Below, piece by piece: positions 7,642-17,072 of a DNA stretch of 40,756 nucleotides. Source of the DNA: an uncultured Bacteroidales bacterium (GTDB lineage Bacteria > Bacteroidota > Bacteroidia > Bacteroidales > G3-4614). The translations under genes were made by a program, and so were the position numbers. Under the pieces are notes generated by a model that did no database searches, had not been told where the DNA came from, and saw only the letters and a program-made list of their open reading frames with translations. Positions within the stretch are counted from its first letter, which is position 1, and each line of letters opens with the position of its first letter. The stretch spans positions 1-40,756 of the forward strand of contig CASFRS010000022.1 in assembly GCA_949297125.1 (NCBI GenBank). The letters run 5' to 3'.

Positions 7642-8829
7642 TTATTTTAATTGGAACTCCCTGCTTTGTCTAGCGTTCCATATAAATAAGCACTCACACA
7701 AGGCTGTCAAAAAAACATTCAATTGTTCCATATGTTCTTCAGGACATTCTTTACCAGTAGCGGTATAGTTTGATTTTGCGTGAACTATACTATTGCGAGT
7801 AGCGTATAAAATATCTGCTATTTCTTTTTTTACTGATTCAATACTTGAAAAATTCAGAGAGCTTATATTCCCTATTTCAAAATGGCAACTTTTTGAAATA
7901 GCTTTTTGAATAATATCTGGTAAATATGGAAATAATAAAGCGATATCAACACATTCATTCAGGACAGTAAAAGTCAGCTCTTTATCTTTTAATGAGATTT
8001 CATATTGCTTCGCTAACTTAAATATAGATTCTAAATATTCTGAATCTCTTTCAACAATCTGCAAAGCATCTAATCTTTTGTTCAGTTGTTCGTATGATGT
8101 CTTCTTAGAAACTATAGGCGAAAAATATTCTATTACCTTATAAAAATGGAGATATTTTATATCCGGTTTTTCAACAGAAAGCCCGTCAATATAATAGTCC
8201 ATAGCTCGACAATATGGAATAAGCTCGGAAGTTGCAACAATTATATTATCATCATTATTTTCACAAGTTATATCATCCCATGTCCTATACTCTCCAATTG
8301 ATGCAGGGACTTTGTATTTGCTTGCTATATGATACAAGCAAGTCTTTATAAACTTAATGTCATCTTCTTCAGTTCCCTTTTCTTTTTTATAAATAATTTC
8401 AACAGCTTTATAATCGGAGCATGGGAAAACTCCATAATCCTCATTATAAATTCCATCACGAGAGGCTATTATCCCTATTAAAAAAGGATTACTTACGATT
8501 CGTAAAGAATATTTATCTGTATCAAATTGTAGCTCTGGAACTAAATAGCCATAATAGTATTCATTAACAGAAATAATAGTTTGCCTTATATTACCACTAA
8601 TAACAGAATGATTATCTATGACTTGAATATTATTCAATTCCTCTGTATACCGAAGAAAATCCTCTACAGAATAATAACTATTATTTTCATCCCACTCATC
8701 AGGGAAACTTATGTAAATATCCTCATCTCCAATTTGAACCTCATCTGTTGATGGTTCGATATTAAAATTATCATATAAATATTTCAGACGTTCATTTATA
8801 CGTTTTATATTCCTTGTTGAAACTTTCAT
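7642..8829 (-). CDS. HEPN-motif protein (ApeA-like C-terminus), candidate ribonuclease effector
   Basis: This 395-residue protein has no recognised N-terminal domain (1-215, acidic and Tyr-rich). From about 225 it resembles ApeA-type HEPN domains: YLHFYKVIEYFSP is a helix typical of that family, and ATRNSIVHAKSNY contains R345-x4-H350, the catalytic R-x4-6-H signature of HEPN RNases. Its ATG overlaps the methyltransferase stop in an ATGA, showing translational coupling, and 6 bp separate it from the TIR gene. Base composition is AT-rich like the 3' half of the methyltransferase gene. HEPN proteins are frequent abortive-infection RNases. Function in this operon is inferred from motif and linkage. 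Confidence 0.78.
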   Translation of the reverse strand: MKVSTRNIKRINERLKYLYDNFNIEPSTDEVQIGDEDIYISFPDEWDENNSYYSVEDFLRYTEELNNIQVIDNHSVISGNIRQTIISVNEYYYGYLVPELQFDTDKYSLRIVSNPFLIGIIASRDGIYNEDYGVFPCSDYKAVEIIYKKEKGTEEDDIKFIKTCLYHIASKYKVPASIGEYRTWDDITCENNDDNIIVATSELIPYCRAMDYYIDGLSVEKPDIKYLHFYKVIEYFSPIVSKKTSYEQLNKRLDALQIVERDSEYLESIFKLAKQYEISLKDKELTFTVLNECVDIALLFPYLPDIIQKAISKSCHFEIGNISSLNFSSIESVKKEIADILYATRNSIVHAKSNYTATGKECPEEHMEQLNVFLTALCECLFIWNARQSREFQLK

Positions 8830-11800
8830 AATACATCTTTTTTGTCATATTCTTCGCGGGTAATTGGGGTTTGAGGGTCGACTATCAACACTTCATCGTA
8901 AGTTAAGCCATAAAGATGATAAACCATATTGTCTATTTTATTCATTCCCTGCTTAATATATATATCGTCTGAACTTAATTGAATGGAATCCACTATGTTA
9001 ACAAGCATCTGATATTTTTCTGATAAACATATCGGAATAGAGCTAATTTCATTTACTCCAATATTGATATATCCTCCAGCCATCTTTAGTGAATTATAGC
9101 AGATTGTTAACCAAAAAGACAACAATTTACTATTAATAATTGCAGTGTAATACTTCAACTCAGTAGGTTCTCCTGTAATAATTGTAGTAGACTTTCCTGC
9201 AACATATTGTCCCCCATCATATATTGCTTCAAAGTTAAGCGACATACCGGCAACAATAATTTTAGGAGAGATTGACTGTTCATATCTTCTTGAACTAAAT
9301 TTTTTTAATTCTGACATGTTAATAATAGGGCGTATATATATACCTTTGATATATTGAGTCCTTTTTATTCCCCAATATGATTTATATGGATCGATTGTTC
9401 CAGTATTAATAAACTTAAAATATTTTTCAGCCGAATCATGGTATTCTTCTATAAGAGGTTTGATGTCATAAGCCTCACTAACAGTAGCTGCTCCATAAAT
9501 ATTAACATTTAAGGTAGAGATTGGCTGATATGAATTGATTTTTTGTATAATTGATTGGGTCTTGGGGGGAAGGAAATACTTATCCCAGAAAATATCTTTT
9601 TTAAATATTTTTTTATTTATGTATGATTCGGAGAATACTTTATCAATATTACTCATTGTTTGGAATAGCGCAGGAGTATCTAAACTTTCATTTTGTATCA
9701 AGAATACACATGGATACACAAATGCTTCAAAAACGCTAACCCTTGAGTAATCTCGCAATACTAGTAATGAAAATGATTGGCAAATTCGGATACGAATATT
9801 TTGAGTATATTTAGATGCAATTAATTTATTGGGGACAATGAGTGATTCAACCCCTCCATTTGCAAGTAGTTGCATGCCACGCTCAATAAAGACGACATAT
9901 ATATCCCAGTTTCCCGTAGCACATGAATATAAGGCCTTGTACATAGATCTCATACTTGGCATATTATTTTTCATCGTTTCCGAGTCTATGTATGGCGGAT
10001 TACCTATAACAATATCGAATCCCTCCTTTACATCAAACATCCATTCGGGGTCGAAGAAGGGCGAAGAAGCGTTCTGATTAAACATATCCCAGGAGGCAAG
10101 CACCGCAGCTTCGCTTTCACCGATGGCGCCCAGCGAGCGGAGCGACTCTGCAATCTCCTGCCGGATGCTATTGACCGCATCCTTGTATTTCCGCTTGGTC
10201 TTCACAGTTTTGGCTCCGAAAATCTTGTGCTTGGCAACCTTCAGTTCCTCCTTTTTGGCAAGAATCTCCTGTGTATCGAACAGCGAGGAGTTTTTCTTGT
10301 CCAGTCCAATCAGCGTATTGGCAGCCACAAACTTTGCTTCGAGGTTCGGGAGCGGACGGATACCGAAATTCTCGGTCGGATTGTCATTGGCCTTCTGATC
10401 GACCACCAATGAGATAAAGAAACGCAGTTTGCTGATTTGAATGGCGATAGGCTGAATATCGACTCCGTATATACAATTCTCGATGAGATAGAGTTTTCGG
10501 GCATAGTCAGGGCGATTGACGTTCTCATCGAAAATTCGTTCAATGTCGGCAACAAATTCCCGACGTTCTTCAGACGAGGCCGTACGATAAGCCTCCGATG
10601 TTTCGTCAATAGCTACGTTGAGCATCATTTCTTTCCACATCTCGTTGTCAGGGTCAATGCGGTTAAGGATATGCACCATCTGTTGAAGCATCCCAACAGG
10701 GAAAGCACCCGAACCGCAAGCAGGGTCGAGGATCTTACAATGGTAGAGCGACTGCATAATCTGTTTGCGCTGCTCATCGGTCAAAGAGACCTCCTCGTCG
10801 GTATAGCGCATCAACCGGCGGTATTGCTCTTCGAGATCATCTCCTACGGTACGTTTAAGGTGTGCGACCAAACTTTCATCAACCATATACTGCACAATTT
10901 CGCGCGGCGTATAGAACGAGCCGGTCTGTTTGCGAGCCGTGGTCTGGGTCTCAGGGTTGTATGAAGCCAACAGGTTCTCGAACACCTTGCCCAACAGCTC
11001 CGGGTCGAGCGACACCTCTTGATCGAACGGGGTATTCTCTTCGACAGTAAAGTTGTAGCGTTTCAGAATGTCGATAATACCTCTGGCAGAAACTTTTTTC
11101 TTTTTCTTATCGCCATACCATTCCGACAGGTCTATATCCTTGCCGACCTCTTCGCCAAAGAAAAGATAATCGGGAACTATTAATGCTTTCTTTACGGATT
11201 CTCGATCGCTGAAGCCATCATAGTACAAATCTTTGTCTTTCTCATCGAGACAATCGAACAATCCGCCATTAAGGAATGGGACGGTGCGGTTAGCCAAATA
11301 GACAAACAACTGCGGATTCTTGAAATAAGATTCATAACGCATCAGTTTGTTATTGTCGTAATCGCCGCGACCCTTTCTGAAATGACGTTCAGATAATTCC
11401 TTACTTCCTTCCGGTGTAATCGGGCTATTCAGCATGGCAAAAAAGAGATTCTGCAAGATGGCTTTGTAGTATTTACTCTCGTTGGATTTGCCAAATAAAT
11501 CGACCATAGCATGGGGATTAAAGCCTTCTATCAGATTAGCTGCAATATATTGCTCATCGAAAAATTCGTCCGGGACAAGATGGCGTTGTTTCAGGAACCA
11601 AACAAAGATGAGACGGGTTATCAGCCGGATGGCACTCTCGTTATTGAACTTGTCGTCATCGGTTTTGTCGTTAAGGTCATTGGGAAAACGTATAATCTCA
11701 ATAGCCCACGCATACCAGACGCTCAACTCCTGATAGAACTCTTTGGTAAGTACCTCGACCGAGAAACGACTGCGTAAATCATCGGGATTGACTACACGCC

Positions 11801-12245
11801 CCATTTCATTCAAGTATTTGTTGGGAGTATAATAGGCAATTCCCTCTCCCAAAAAATAACTGTATCGCCGCGGGTTACTGTAATTGCGTATTACTCGCGC
11901 TGAATCGTCCTTGGCTTCGAGCGTAATCTCGATAAGGGAAAAACGATAGTTATCGCTATTATCTTCGGGAACAAATACGACCAAAGCCCTATCTTCAATT
12001 TCATCGGCCAGCAAGCGGAATGCCTCTTTCGAGAGCGAGACACGGGCATCGTTTTTTGAAGTGTGCCTCACCTCGTACACGACCAAATCGAGAGAATCGG
12101 ACGACCCCAGCTTGACTGCTTGCCGGGTATAGTGCATTTTGGTGCGGAACTCCACGGGGGATTCATCGTAGGTAAGATCGTCCGGCAGGAAGTGATGCAG
12201 AAAGTTGACAAACTCTTGACGATTATATGCTTTATTGAATTTCAT
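8826..12245 (-). CDS. Eco57I-type class II adenine-N6 DNA methyltransferase (PglX/DrmMI-like)
   Basis: This 1139-residue protein should methylate adenine in a specific DNA sequence. The central part holds SAM-binding motif X (TGSFYTPREIVQYMVDES), motif I (ILDPACGSGAF, about residue 505) and catalytic motif IV NPPY (residues 749-752, bases 9990-10001). A C-terminal TaqI/Eco57I-like specificity region follows. The N-terminal ~430 residues are the long extension seen in BREX PglX and DISARM methylases; no separate nuclease motif was identified. The ATG at 12245, 10 bp after the helicase stop, is chosen over an in-frame GTG at 12272 that overlaps the helicase gene. GC drops sharply just after the NPPY codons, so the specificity end looks recombined. 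It is translationally coupled to the HEPN gene by ATGA. Confidence 0.9.
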   Translation of the reverse strand: MKFNKAYNRQEFVNFLHHFLPDDLTYDESPVEFRTKMHYTRQAVKLGSSDSLDLVVYEVRHTSKNDARVSLSKEAFRLLADEIEDRALVVFVPEDNSDNYRFSLIEITLEAKDDSARVIRNYSNPRRYSYFLGEGIAYYTPNKYLNEMGRVVNPDDLRSRFSVEVLTKEFYQELSVWYAWAIEIIRFPNDLNDKTDDDKFNNESAIRLITRLIFVWFLKQRHLVPDEFFDEQYIAANLIEGFNPHAMVDLFGKSNESKYYKAILQNLFFAMLNSPITPEGSKELSERHFRKGRGDYDNNKLMRYESYFKNPQLFVYLANRTVPFLNGGLFDCLDEKDKDLYYDGFSDRESVKKALIVPDYLFFGEEVGKDIDLSEWYGDKKKKKVSARGIIDILKRYNFTVEENTPFDQEVSLDPELLGKVFENLLASYNPETQTTARKQTGSFYTPREIVQYMVDESLVAHLKRTVGDDLEEQYRRLMRYTDEEVSLTDEQRKQIMQSLYHCKILDPACGSGAFPVGMLQQMVHILNRIDPDNEMWKEMMLNVAIDETSEAYRTASSEERREFVADIERIFDENVNRPDYARKLYLIENCIYGVDIQPIAIQISKLRFFISLVVDQKANDNPTENFGIRPLPNLEAKFVAANTLIGLDKKNSSLFDTQEILAKKEELKVAKHKIFGAKTVKTKRKYKDAVNSIRQEIAESLRSLGAIGESEAAVLASWDMFNQNASSPFFDPEWMFDVKEGFDIVIGNPPYIDSETMKNNMPSMRSMYKALYSCATGNWDIYVVFIERGMQLLANGGVESLIVPNKLIASKYTQNIRIRICQSFSLLVLRDYSRVSVFEAFVYPCVFLIQNESLDTPALFQTMSNIDKVFSESYINKKIFKKDIFWDKYFLPPKTQSIIQKINSYQPISTLNVNIYGAATVSEAYDIKPLIEEYHDSAEKYFKFINTGTIDPYKSYWGIKRTQYIKGIYIRPIINMSELKKFSSRRYEQSISPKIIVAGMSLNFEAIYDGGQYVAGKSTTIITGEPTELKYYTAIINSKLLSFWLTICYNSLKMAGGYINIGVNEISSIPICLSEKYQMLVNIVDSIQLSSDDIYIKQGMNKIDNMVYHLYGLTYDEVLIVDPQTPITREEYDKKDVL

Positions 12246-12255
12246 ATTATCTTTA

Positions 12256-15200
12256 TTATTGTAGTTCTTCACTTAAAATCAATATTTCTTCACTGTCATC
12301 TACTTTATTACAACTGTTGATGATACGAGCCAAATATTCGGCAGGAATTTTCGACAGCAATTTCGGGGCATCTTTTGGAGCCAGTTGATTTATAAATCTT
12401 ATCTCGTAGCCGGACAAAGCATCGGCCATAATCACCTGAATAAGGTCGGACAAATAATCTTTCGACAAAAGTTGGTTTTTCATTAAAACCTTTGCTTTTG
12501 CCAAAGCATTCAACTGCTCTTTCTCGTTTTTCTCGGTTACATCGCTACTGAACAATGAGGCTTTTACTTTCTGATATACGGCATCGAAATCTCTGCTTAA
12601 ATCGACAGGCTCCTCGTGTATCCCGGCCTCAAAAAGCGCAACGGCCTCTTCGGCCGGAATCATTGCGGGAACAGTTGTCGTATTACCTATTTTGAATATA
12701 AAATCATCGCCCTTACGGCCAAACATCAATACGCCTTTTCTCGGCTTATCGACTTTACGGGCTGTCCTTGCCCGATGCGGTAATTCCATAGCTTTTTCGT
12801 ATGCTTCTGTACCTTTCAAACTGTTCAGGAACTTACGATAGGGGGTATCCCATGATGTTTCTTCACTTCTGGCGAACTCTTTGCGATATTGCTCTTTAAA
12901 GTATGCCTGAAGGTCCTCTTCCTTAGTAAGAGCCTTCGTATCTTCGCCCACAATAGCATGGATCATCGCCATTTTAAGAGTAGAAATTTCTTTTGTTCTG
13001 GTCTCAGCCTCTCCGACATCTGTCGGAAAATAGTTGTAAATATAAAGTTCGTCAAAGACCTTTTTGTTGATACGGTTAATACGTCCGATACGCTGAATGA
13101 CACGAGTTGGGTTATATGGTATATCATAATTAAATATGGCTCCGGCCCGGTGCAGATTATAACCTTCGGATATGGCATCGGTTGCCACCAAAATATGAAA
13201 ATCATTTTGTTGCAATGATGGCTTCAGACCAGCATCAAAATTTGTACGAATACGGTCCTTATTGGCCGGAGAAGCATCGGCCGAGGTATATTTCATAACA
13301 GGAAGTCCAGCTTTTACCAGAGCATCACCGAGATAATTCACTGTATCGGCAAATTCCGAAAACACAATTAACTTCCGGTTTGGTTCTTCCGTAATTTGCT
13401 TTCGAATTATACGAATAAACGAATCCAACTTAGGATCGAACTTAATCGTATTATCCTCGCCGAACCACTGCTCGCGCAAATTTTTCAGAAGCTGAATATC
13501 GGCTTCGACATCGGTTATAAAATCATCTTTAACATATTTCATATCTATCTCGAAGAATCCTCGAGATTCATATTTTTCGAAGAGTTCTTCAATTTCCTCC
13601 ATCCCATCATCACTCGATTCGTAAAAGGCTTCGACATCGGGGAGGTTTCCTTTCTTAAATACAGGAATCTTATGCCGTTTTTCAATCCAACGAAGCATGT
13701 GTTCGGAAGACTGAATCATATATTCCAATGAAGATTGGAATGCAGCGACCGAACTCTCAAAGCGAGCCACAAGTAAACGACGCATGAACTTTGAGATATT
13801 ATATTGACGTCCTATCAGAAGATTAAAATTAACGCCTGTCTTGTCTTCAAGTTCTTTCGCTAATTTATCTTTTAGGTCTCCGCGTATATATAGGGCCGGA
13901 GAATAGCGGGCCGCCTTAAAACGATATACGATATCGCTGCTCCCTTCGGATTTGTTGATTCGGTCAAGAGTAGAACAATATAAGTCTTTTACCTTGCTCA
14001 AATCGTATTCCAGTTCTATCGGATCATTAGGTAATACTAACTGGATATTTTGTTGTTTCAAATCATCTGCGTATTCGGGAATACCTTGTAAATCAAGGCG
14101 GGAACGGCGCACAACCAACGGGCTGATAATAGACCGGATTTTTTTTGCTATGTTGTTGACCTCGTTCTTTATTTCTTCTTCGGTTACTTTGCCCGTTTTT
14201 TGTGCCTCTCGCAAGACTTTGTACTTGTCTATTAAGTCTTTGAATGTCGCACCCAAATTCTCAACCGTTTTGATGGTAGAACGAGTGGGTATTTGAAATA
14301 ATTTAAGCAGAGCATAAATATCGGCCGGCTGGTTGTTAAATGGAGTTGCCGTTAGCAATAGAACTTTGTTGCCGGAGCATAGATTATGCAACAGGGCATA
14401 GTCTTGTGTATATTCATTACGGAAACGATGCGCCTCGTCTATAATAAGCAGGAACTGCTCTCCTTCTTTGACTAATTCTTGATAATGTAAAACAGCATTT
14501 TCAATTTTCCCGGCACTGAACACGGTGGCCGTAAATCCAAATTCATCACGATAGCCTTCCCATTGCCTGAACAAATGCGGAGGACACACAATAATAGTTC
14601 GTAACCTCAAATTACGCGCGATGGTAGAGGCAATCACACTTTTACCCAATCCGACAACATCGGCGACAATAGCGCCTTTATGGATATTCAATGCATTGAG
14701 AGCCATTTGTACGGCATCGGTCTGGTATCTTAAATTGGAATACCGCCCCTCTGTTATATCATGGGGAGACAATATGTTGTTGGACGCAGGTATATTGAAA
14801 TATTCTTTAAGTACCCTGATATACATAAGGTAGGGAGAATAAATCTTATCATACCATATACGGGTCATCACTTTATTGTTCCACTCGTCCAGAATGTCTT
14901 TACTTACAATTACGACAGAACTTTCCCATAGCTCATCGAAGAGTTTTTTTCCTTCCTCGTAGTCCTGTTTGTCATTGAATCGGGCATTAAGTTCCAACCT
15001 ACCCTTCAATCCTTGATATGAAAGATTGCTGGAACCTGTGATTAGAACACCGGGTAACTCGCCTCCCTCGTTCACCAAGTCGTTATATGCAAACAGATAC
15101 ATTTTGGAATGACATGGTTCGAGTGTTTTGCGAATCTCGAGCGTTCCATCCAATATTTTCCCATAGAACATTTTGAACTGCTCCAGTTTTTCAGCCGAAT

Positions 15201-15504
15201 CCATAAAATCCGATTCGTTAAATATGCGGATAAACTGCTTGTAGTATTCTTCTTTGGTTGTATTACGAGAGACGAACTTGTTTCTAAATGCTTCTATTTC
15301 GCATATATGTTTGCTTATCCGTAAATCGACATCCAATCCGACCAATATTCTTATCTGTTTATCTTTCAGACTTTCAGATAACTGAATGTAACCGGAATAA
15401 TAAAAATAGCCGACCAATATATCTACGGCATTTGTTTTAGGCAAGATGCCATTGATAATATCGGATAAGAATTTTTCTTTATTGGTTATAAAACTGCTAC
15501 TCAT
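12256..15504 (-). CDS. SNF2-type helicase with N-terminal phospholipase-D-like nuclease domain
   Basis: This 1082-residue protein opens with a PLD-like domain (about 1-200): H132-x-K134 in EPCHSKMYLF and the downstream GSSNLS match the HKD-type active site as seen in BfiI-like nucleases. It is followed by a superfamily 2 helicase: Q-motif region YQTDAV, Walker A ADVVGLGKS (about 282-289), DEAH box IIDEAHRFRN (356 onward), motif III LLLTATPFNN, and C-terminal motifs KLIVFSEFADT, SEGYNLHRA and QRIGRINRINKK. The ATG at 15504 is preferred over an in-frame GTG at 15525. It is the first gene of the five-gene operon. The pairing with a PglX-like methylase recalls DISARM drmD-drmMI, but drmA, drmB and drmC are absent. 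DNA translocation coupled to cleavage is inferred. Confidence 0.9.
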   Translation of the reverse strand: MSSSFITNKEKFLSDIINGILPKTNAVDILVGYFYYSGYIQLSESLKDKQIRILVGLDVDLRISKHICEIEAFRNKFVSRNTTKEEYYKQFIRIFNESDFMDSAEKLEQFKMFYGKILDGTLEIRKTLEPCHSKMYLFAYNDLVNEGGELPGVLITGSSNLSYQGLKGRLELNARFNDKQDYEEGKKLFDELWESSVVIVSKDILDEWNNKVMTRIWYDKIYSPYLMYIRVLKEYFNIPASNNILSPHDITEGRYSNLRYQTDAVQMALNALNIHKGAIVADVVGLGKSVIASTIARNLRLRTIIVCPPHLFRQWEGYRDEFGFTATVFSAGKIENAVLHYQELVKEGEQFLLIIDEAHRFRNEYTQDYALLHNLCSGNKVLLLTATPFNNQPADIYALLKLFQIPTRSTIKTVENLGATFKDLIDKYKVLREAQKTGKVTEEEIKNEVNNIAKKIRSIISPLVVRRSRLDLQGIPEYADDLKQQNIQLVLPNDPIELEYDLSKVKDLYCSTLDRINKSEGSSDIVYRFKAARYSPALYIRGDLKDKLAKELEDKTGVNFNLLIGRQYNISKFMRRLLVARFESSVAAFQSSLEYMIQSSEHMLRWIEKRHKIPVFKKGNLPDVEAFYESSDDGMEEIEELFEKYESRGFFEIDMKYVKDDFITDVEADIQLLKNLREQWFGEDNTIKFDPKLDSFIRIIRKQITEEPNRKLIVFSEFADTVNYLGDALVKAGLPVMKYTSADASPANKDRIRTNFDAGLKPSLQQNDFHILVATDAISEGYNLHRAGAIFNYDIPYNPTRVIQRIGRINRINKKVFDELYIYNYFPTDVGEAETRTKEISTLKMAMIHAIVGEDTKALTKEEDLQAYFKEQYRKEFARSEETSWDTPYRKFLNSLKGTEAYEKAMELPHRARTARKVDKPRKGVLMFGRKGDDFIFKIGNTTTVPAMIPAEEAVALFEAGIHEEPVDLSRDFDAVYQKVKASLFSSDVTEKNEKEQLNALAKAKVLMKNQLLSKDYLSDLIQVIMADALSGYEIRFINQLAPKDAPKLLSKIPAEYLARIINSCNKVDDSEEILILSEELQ

Positions 15505-15603
15505 ACAGTCAATTACATATATCACAAAACCATTTATCAGTTTTGTTATTACTGTTCTTATTCTATTGAATTATGTTTCTTAACGAAGAGTTTCATATTG
15601 ATA

Positions 15604-15611
15604 CAAATATA
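15604..15611 (-). promoter_or_regulatory. Candidate -7 element of the defence-like operon
   Basis: TATATTTG on the minus strand matches TAnnTTTG about 100 bp upstream of the helicase ATG. No canonical TTTG is at -33; the inverted repeat at 15629-15648 lies there instead. Confidence 0.35.
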
Positions 15612-15628
15612 CGGAACTTTGTTTTTGT

Positions 15629-15648
15629 AAGGAATATTTAGATTCCTT
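15629..15648. repeat. Inverted repeat, possible operator or weak terminator
   Basis: AAGGAAT and ATTCCTT form a perfect 7-bp stem around a 6-base loop. It lies between the DUF4143 ATPase stop and the defence-like operon, over the position where the -33 box would fall. There is no U-tract on either strand, which favours a protein-binding site over a terminator. Confidence 0.4.
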
Positions 15649-15682
15649 GTTTTAAATGTATTACTACCATAATATTTGTAGT

Positions 15683-17035
15683 TTAACCGATGTGTTTTTT
15701 TCTGTCGGATACAAATCTCTTCAACAGGAACGTAAGAAAATAAGGGAACGTGTAAAACTTGCCATTGAAACCTATATTTTTATATCCCAGTTTTATTCCG
15801 TATTTTATATCGGGATATTTGTTTTCTTTCAATAGGTTATTAAGCGAAACCGTTGCCCCGTCATTGGCTTTTACTTCTACCGGTATAAGGGAATCTGTAT
15901 CTCTGATAAAGAAATCCATTTCAATGGCCGGCCTATCACCGCTATAATAGTAAAGTCCATACCCTTGCTTAACAAGCATGTCGCCTACTATATTTTCATA
16001 TATGGCTCCTTTATATGTGCCGAGATTCTTATTTGCCCTCAAGTCTTCTTGTGCTTCTTCGTCGAGCGATGCTATCAAAAGGCCGGTATCTTTAAAATAT
16101 ATCTTATAGAGTTTGGGGTCGTAGTTTCCCTTGATTGGGAGTTCGGGGTGATTCATGCAATAGCAGATATTTATAACTCCGGCATCTGCGAGCCATTCCA
16201 CGCATCCTATATAGTCTCTGTTCCTTGCATTTCTTCCTATCTTGGTTATCTGAAACCTTTTGTTTTCTTTAGCCAAAAATGCGGATATATGATTATAGAC
16301 GGCTTTAATCTTTGCTTTGTCCAACCCTTCGGCATATTTGGTAATGTCTTCTTCGTAGTCTTTCAACAGTTGTTTCTGTATGCTCAACGTGCCACTGAAG
16401 TTTTTGTTTTTTATATATGTATTTACCACTTCGGGCATCCCTCCGATAATAACATAGTCGCGGAACAGGTCAAAAAGCACATCTGTCTGCAAAGCCGCAA
16501 GCGGTTTTACTTCCAACATGTTTTGATATAGTTCCTCTATAAAATCTTCCGAGTAGCCTTTAGCCCAAAGAAATTCTTCGAAGTCCATCGAATGCATTTC
16601 ATAGTCTTCTTTATAACCGACACTGTTGGACTCTATTTCTTTATAGTTAATTCCCATAAGTGAGCCTGAACAGATTACATCAAACCGCCCATCCAGTTTG
16701 AAAAACTTCAACGAGGTTGCACAGTTAGGGCATGCCTGCAACTCATCGAAAAAGAAAATCGTTTCTCCGGGCACGAACTTGAATTCGGGATTGAGCAGGG
16801 AAATATTTTTTAATATCATATCCACTTCAAACCCGTCATTGAAAATATCACGATATTTTTTCTGCTCTACAAAATTAATCTGGACGACATTTGAATAGTT
16901 CCGATTTGCAAACCACTCTATTGAACGTGTCTTGCCTATCTGCCGTGCTCCTTTTACAATCAGAGGTTTTCTTTCGGGATTATTTTTCCATGCAACCAAA
17001 TACGCATCTATTTTCCTTTTCAAGATTTCATCCAT
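15683..17035 (-). CDS. AAA ATPase with DUF4143 (AAA_14) domain
   Basis: This 450-residue protein has an N-terminal AAA_14 ATPase with Walker A GARQIGKT (about 29-36) and Walker B IFFFDELQ (about 93-100), then a C-terminal DUF4143 region. Near the end it carries EMDFFIRDTDSLIPVEVKA, in which D and E-x-K residues match a PD-(D/E)xK nuclease-like fold. Such proteins are abundant and often multicopy in Bacteroidota, and their function is not established. It lies on the same strand as, and 178 bp upstream of, the helicase, but the gap with a separate promoter suggests it is not in that operon. Its upstream region holds a striking 33-bp-spaced repeat array. Confidence 0.88.
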   Translation of the reverse strand: MDEILKRKIDAYLVAWKNNPERKPLIVKGARQIGKTRSIEWFANRNYSNVVQINFVEQKKYRDIFNDGFEVDMILKNISLLNPEFKFVPGETIFFFDELQACPNCATSLKFFKLDGRFDVICSGSLMGINYKEIESNSVGYKEDYEMHSMDFEEFLWAKGYSEDFIEELYQNMLEVKPLAALQTDVLFDLFRDYVIIGGMPEVVNTYIKNKNFSGTLSIQKQLLKDYEEDITKYAEGLDKAKIKAVYNHISAFLAKENKRFQITKIGRNARNRDYIGCVEWLADAGVINICYCMNHPELPIKGNYDPKLYKIYFKDTGLLIASLDEEAQEDLRANKNLGTYKGAIYENIVGDMLVKQGYGLYYYSGDRPAIEMDFFIRDTDSLIPVEVKANDGATVSLNNLLKENKYPDIKYGIKLGYKNIGFNGKFYTFPYFLTFLLKRFVSDRKKHIG

Positions 17036-17060
17036 ATTGAAAAACTTTAATATCCAATTG

Positions 17061-17068
17061 CAAAGATA
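17061..17068 (-). promoter_or_regulatory. Candidate -7 element of the DUF4143 ATPase gene
   Basis: TATCTTTG on the minus strand is a full match to TAnnTTTG and lies 25 bp upstream of the start at 17035. The first unit of the 33-bp array begins 4 bp further upstream. Confidence 0.5.
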
Positions 17069-17072
17069 TTGT

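Noticed and set aside
12246..12272. GTG start for the methyltransferase at 12272
   Set aside because: It would overlap the helicase gene. The ATG at 12245 begins MKFNKAYNRQEF, which looks like a natural start, and lies 10 bp after the helicase stop.
6099..15504. Complete DISARM, BREX or type I restriction system
   Set aside because: The helicase and methylase resemble parts of these systems, but drmA, drmB, drmC, pglZ, brxC, hsdS and hsdR equivalents are not found in the window.
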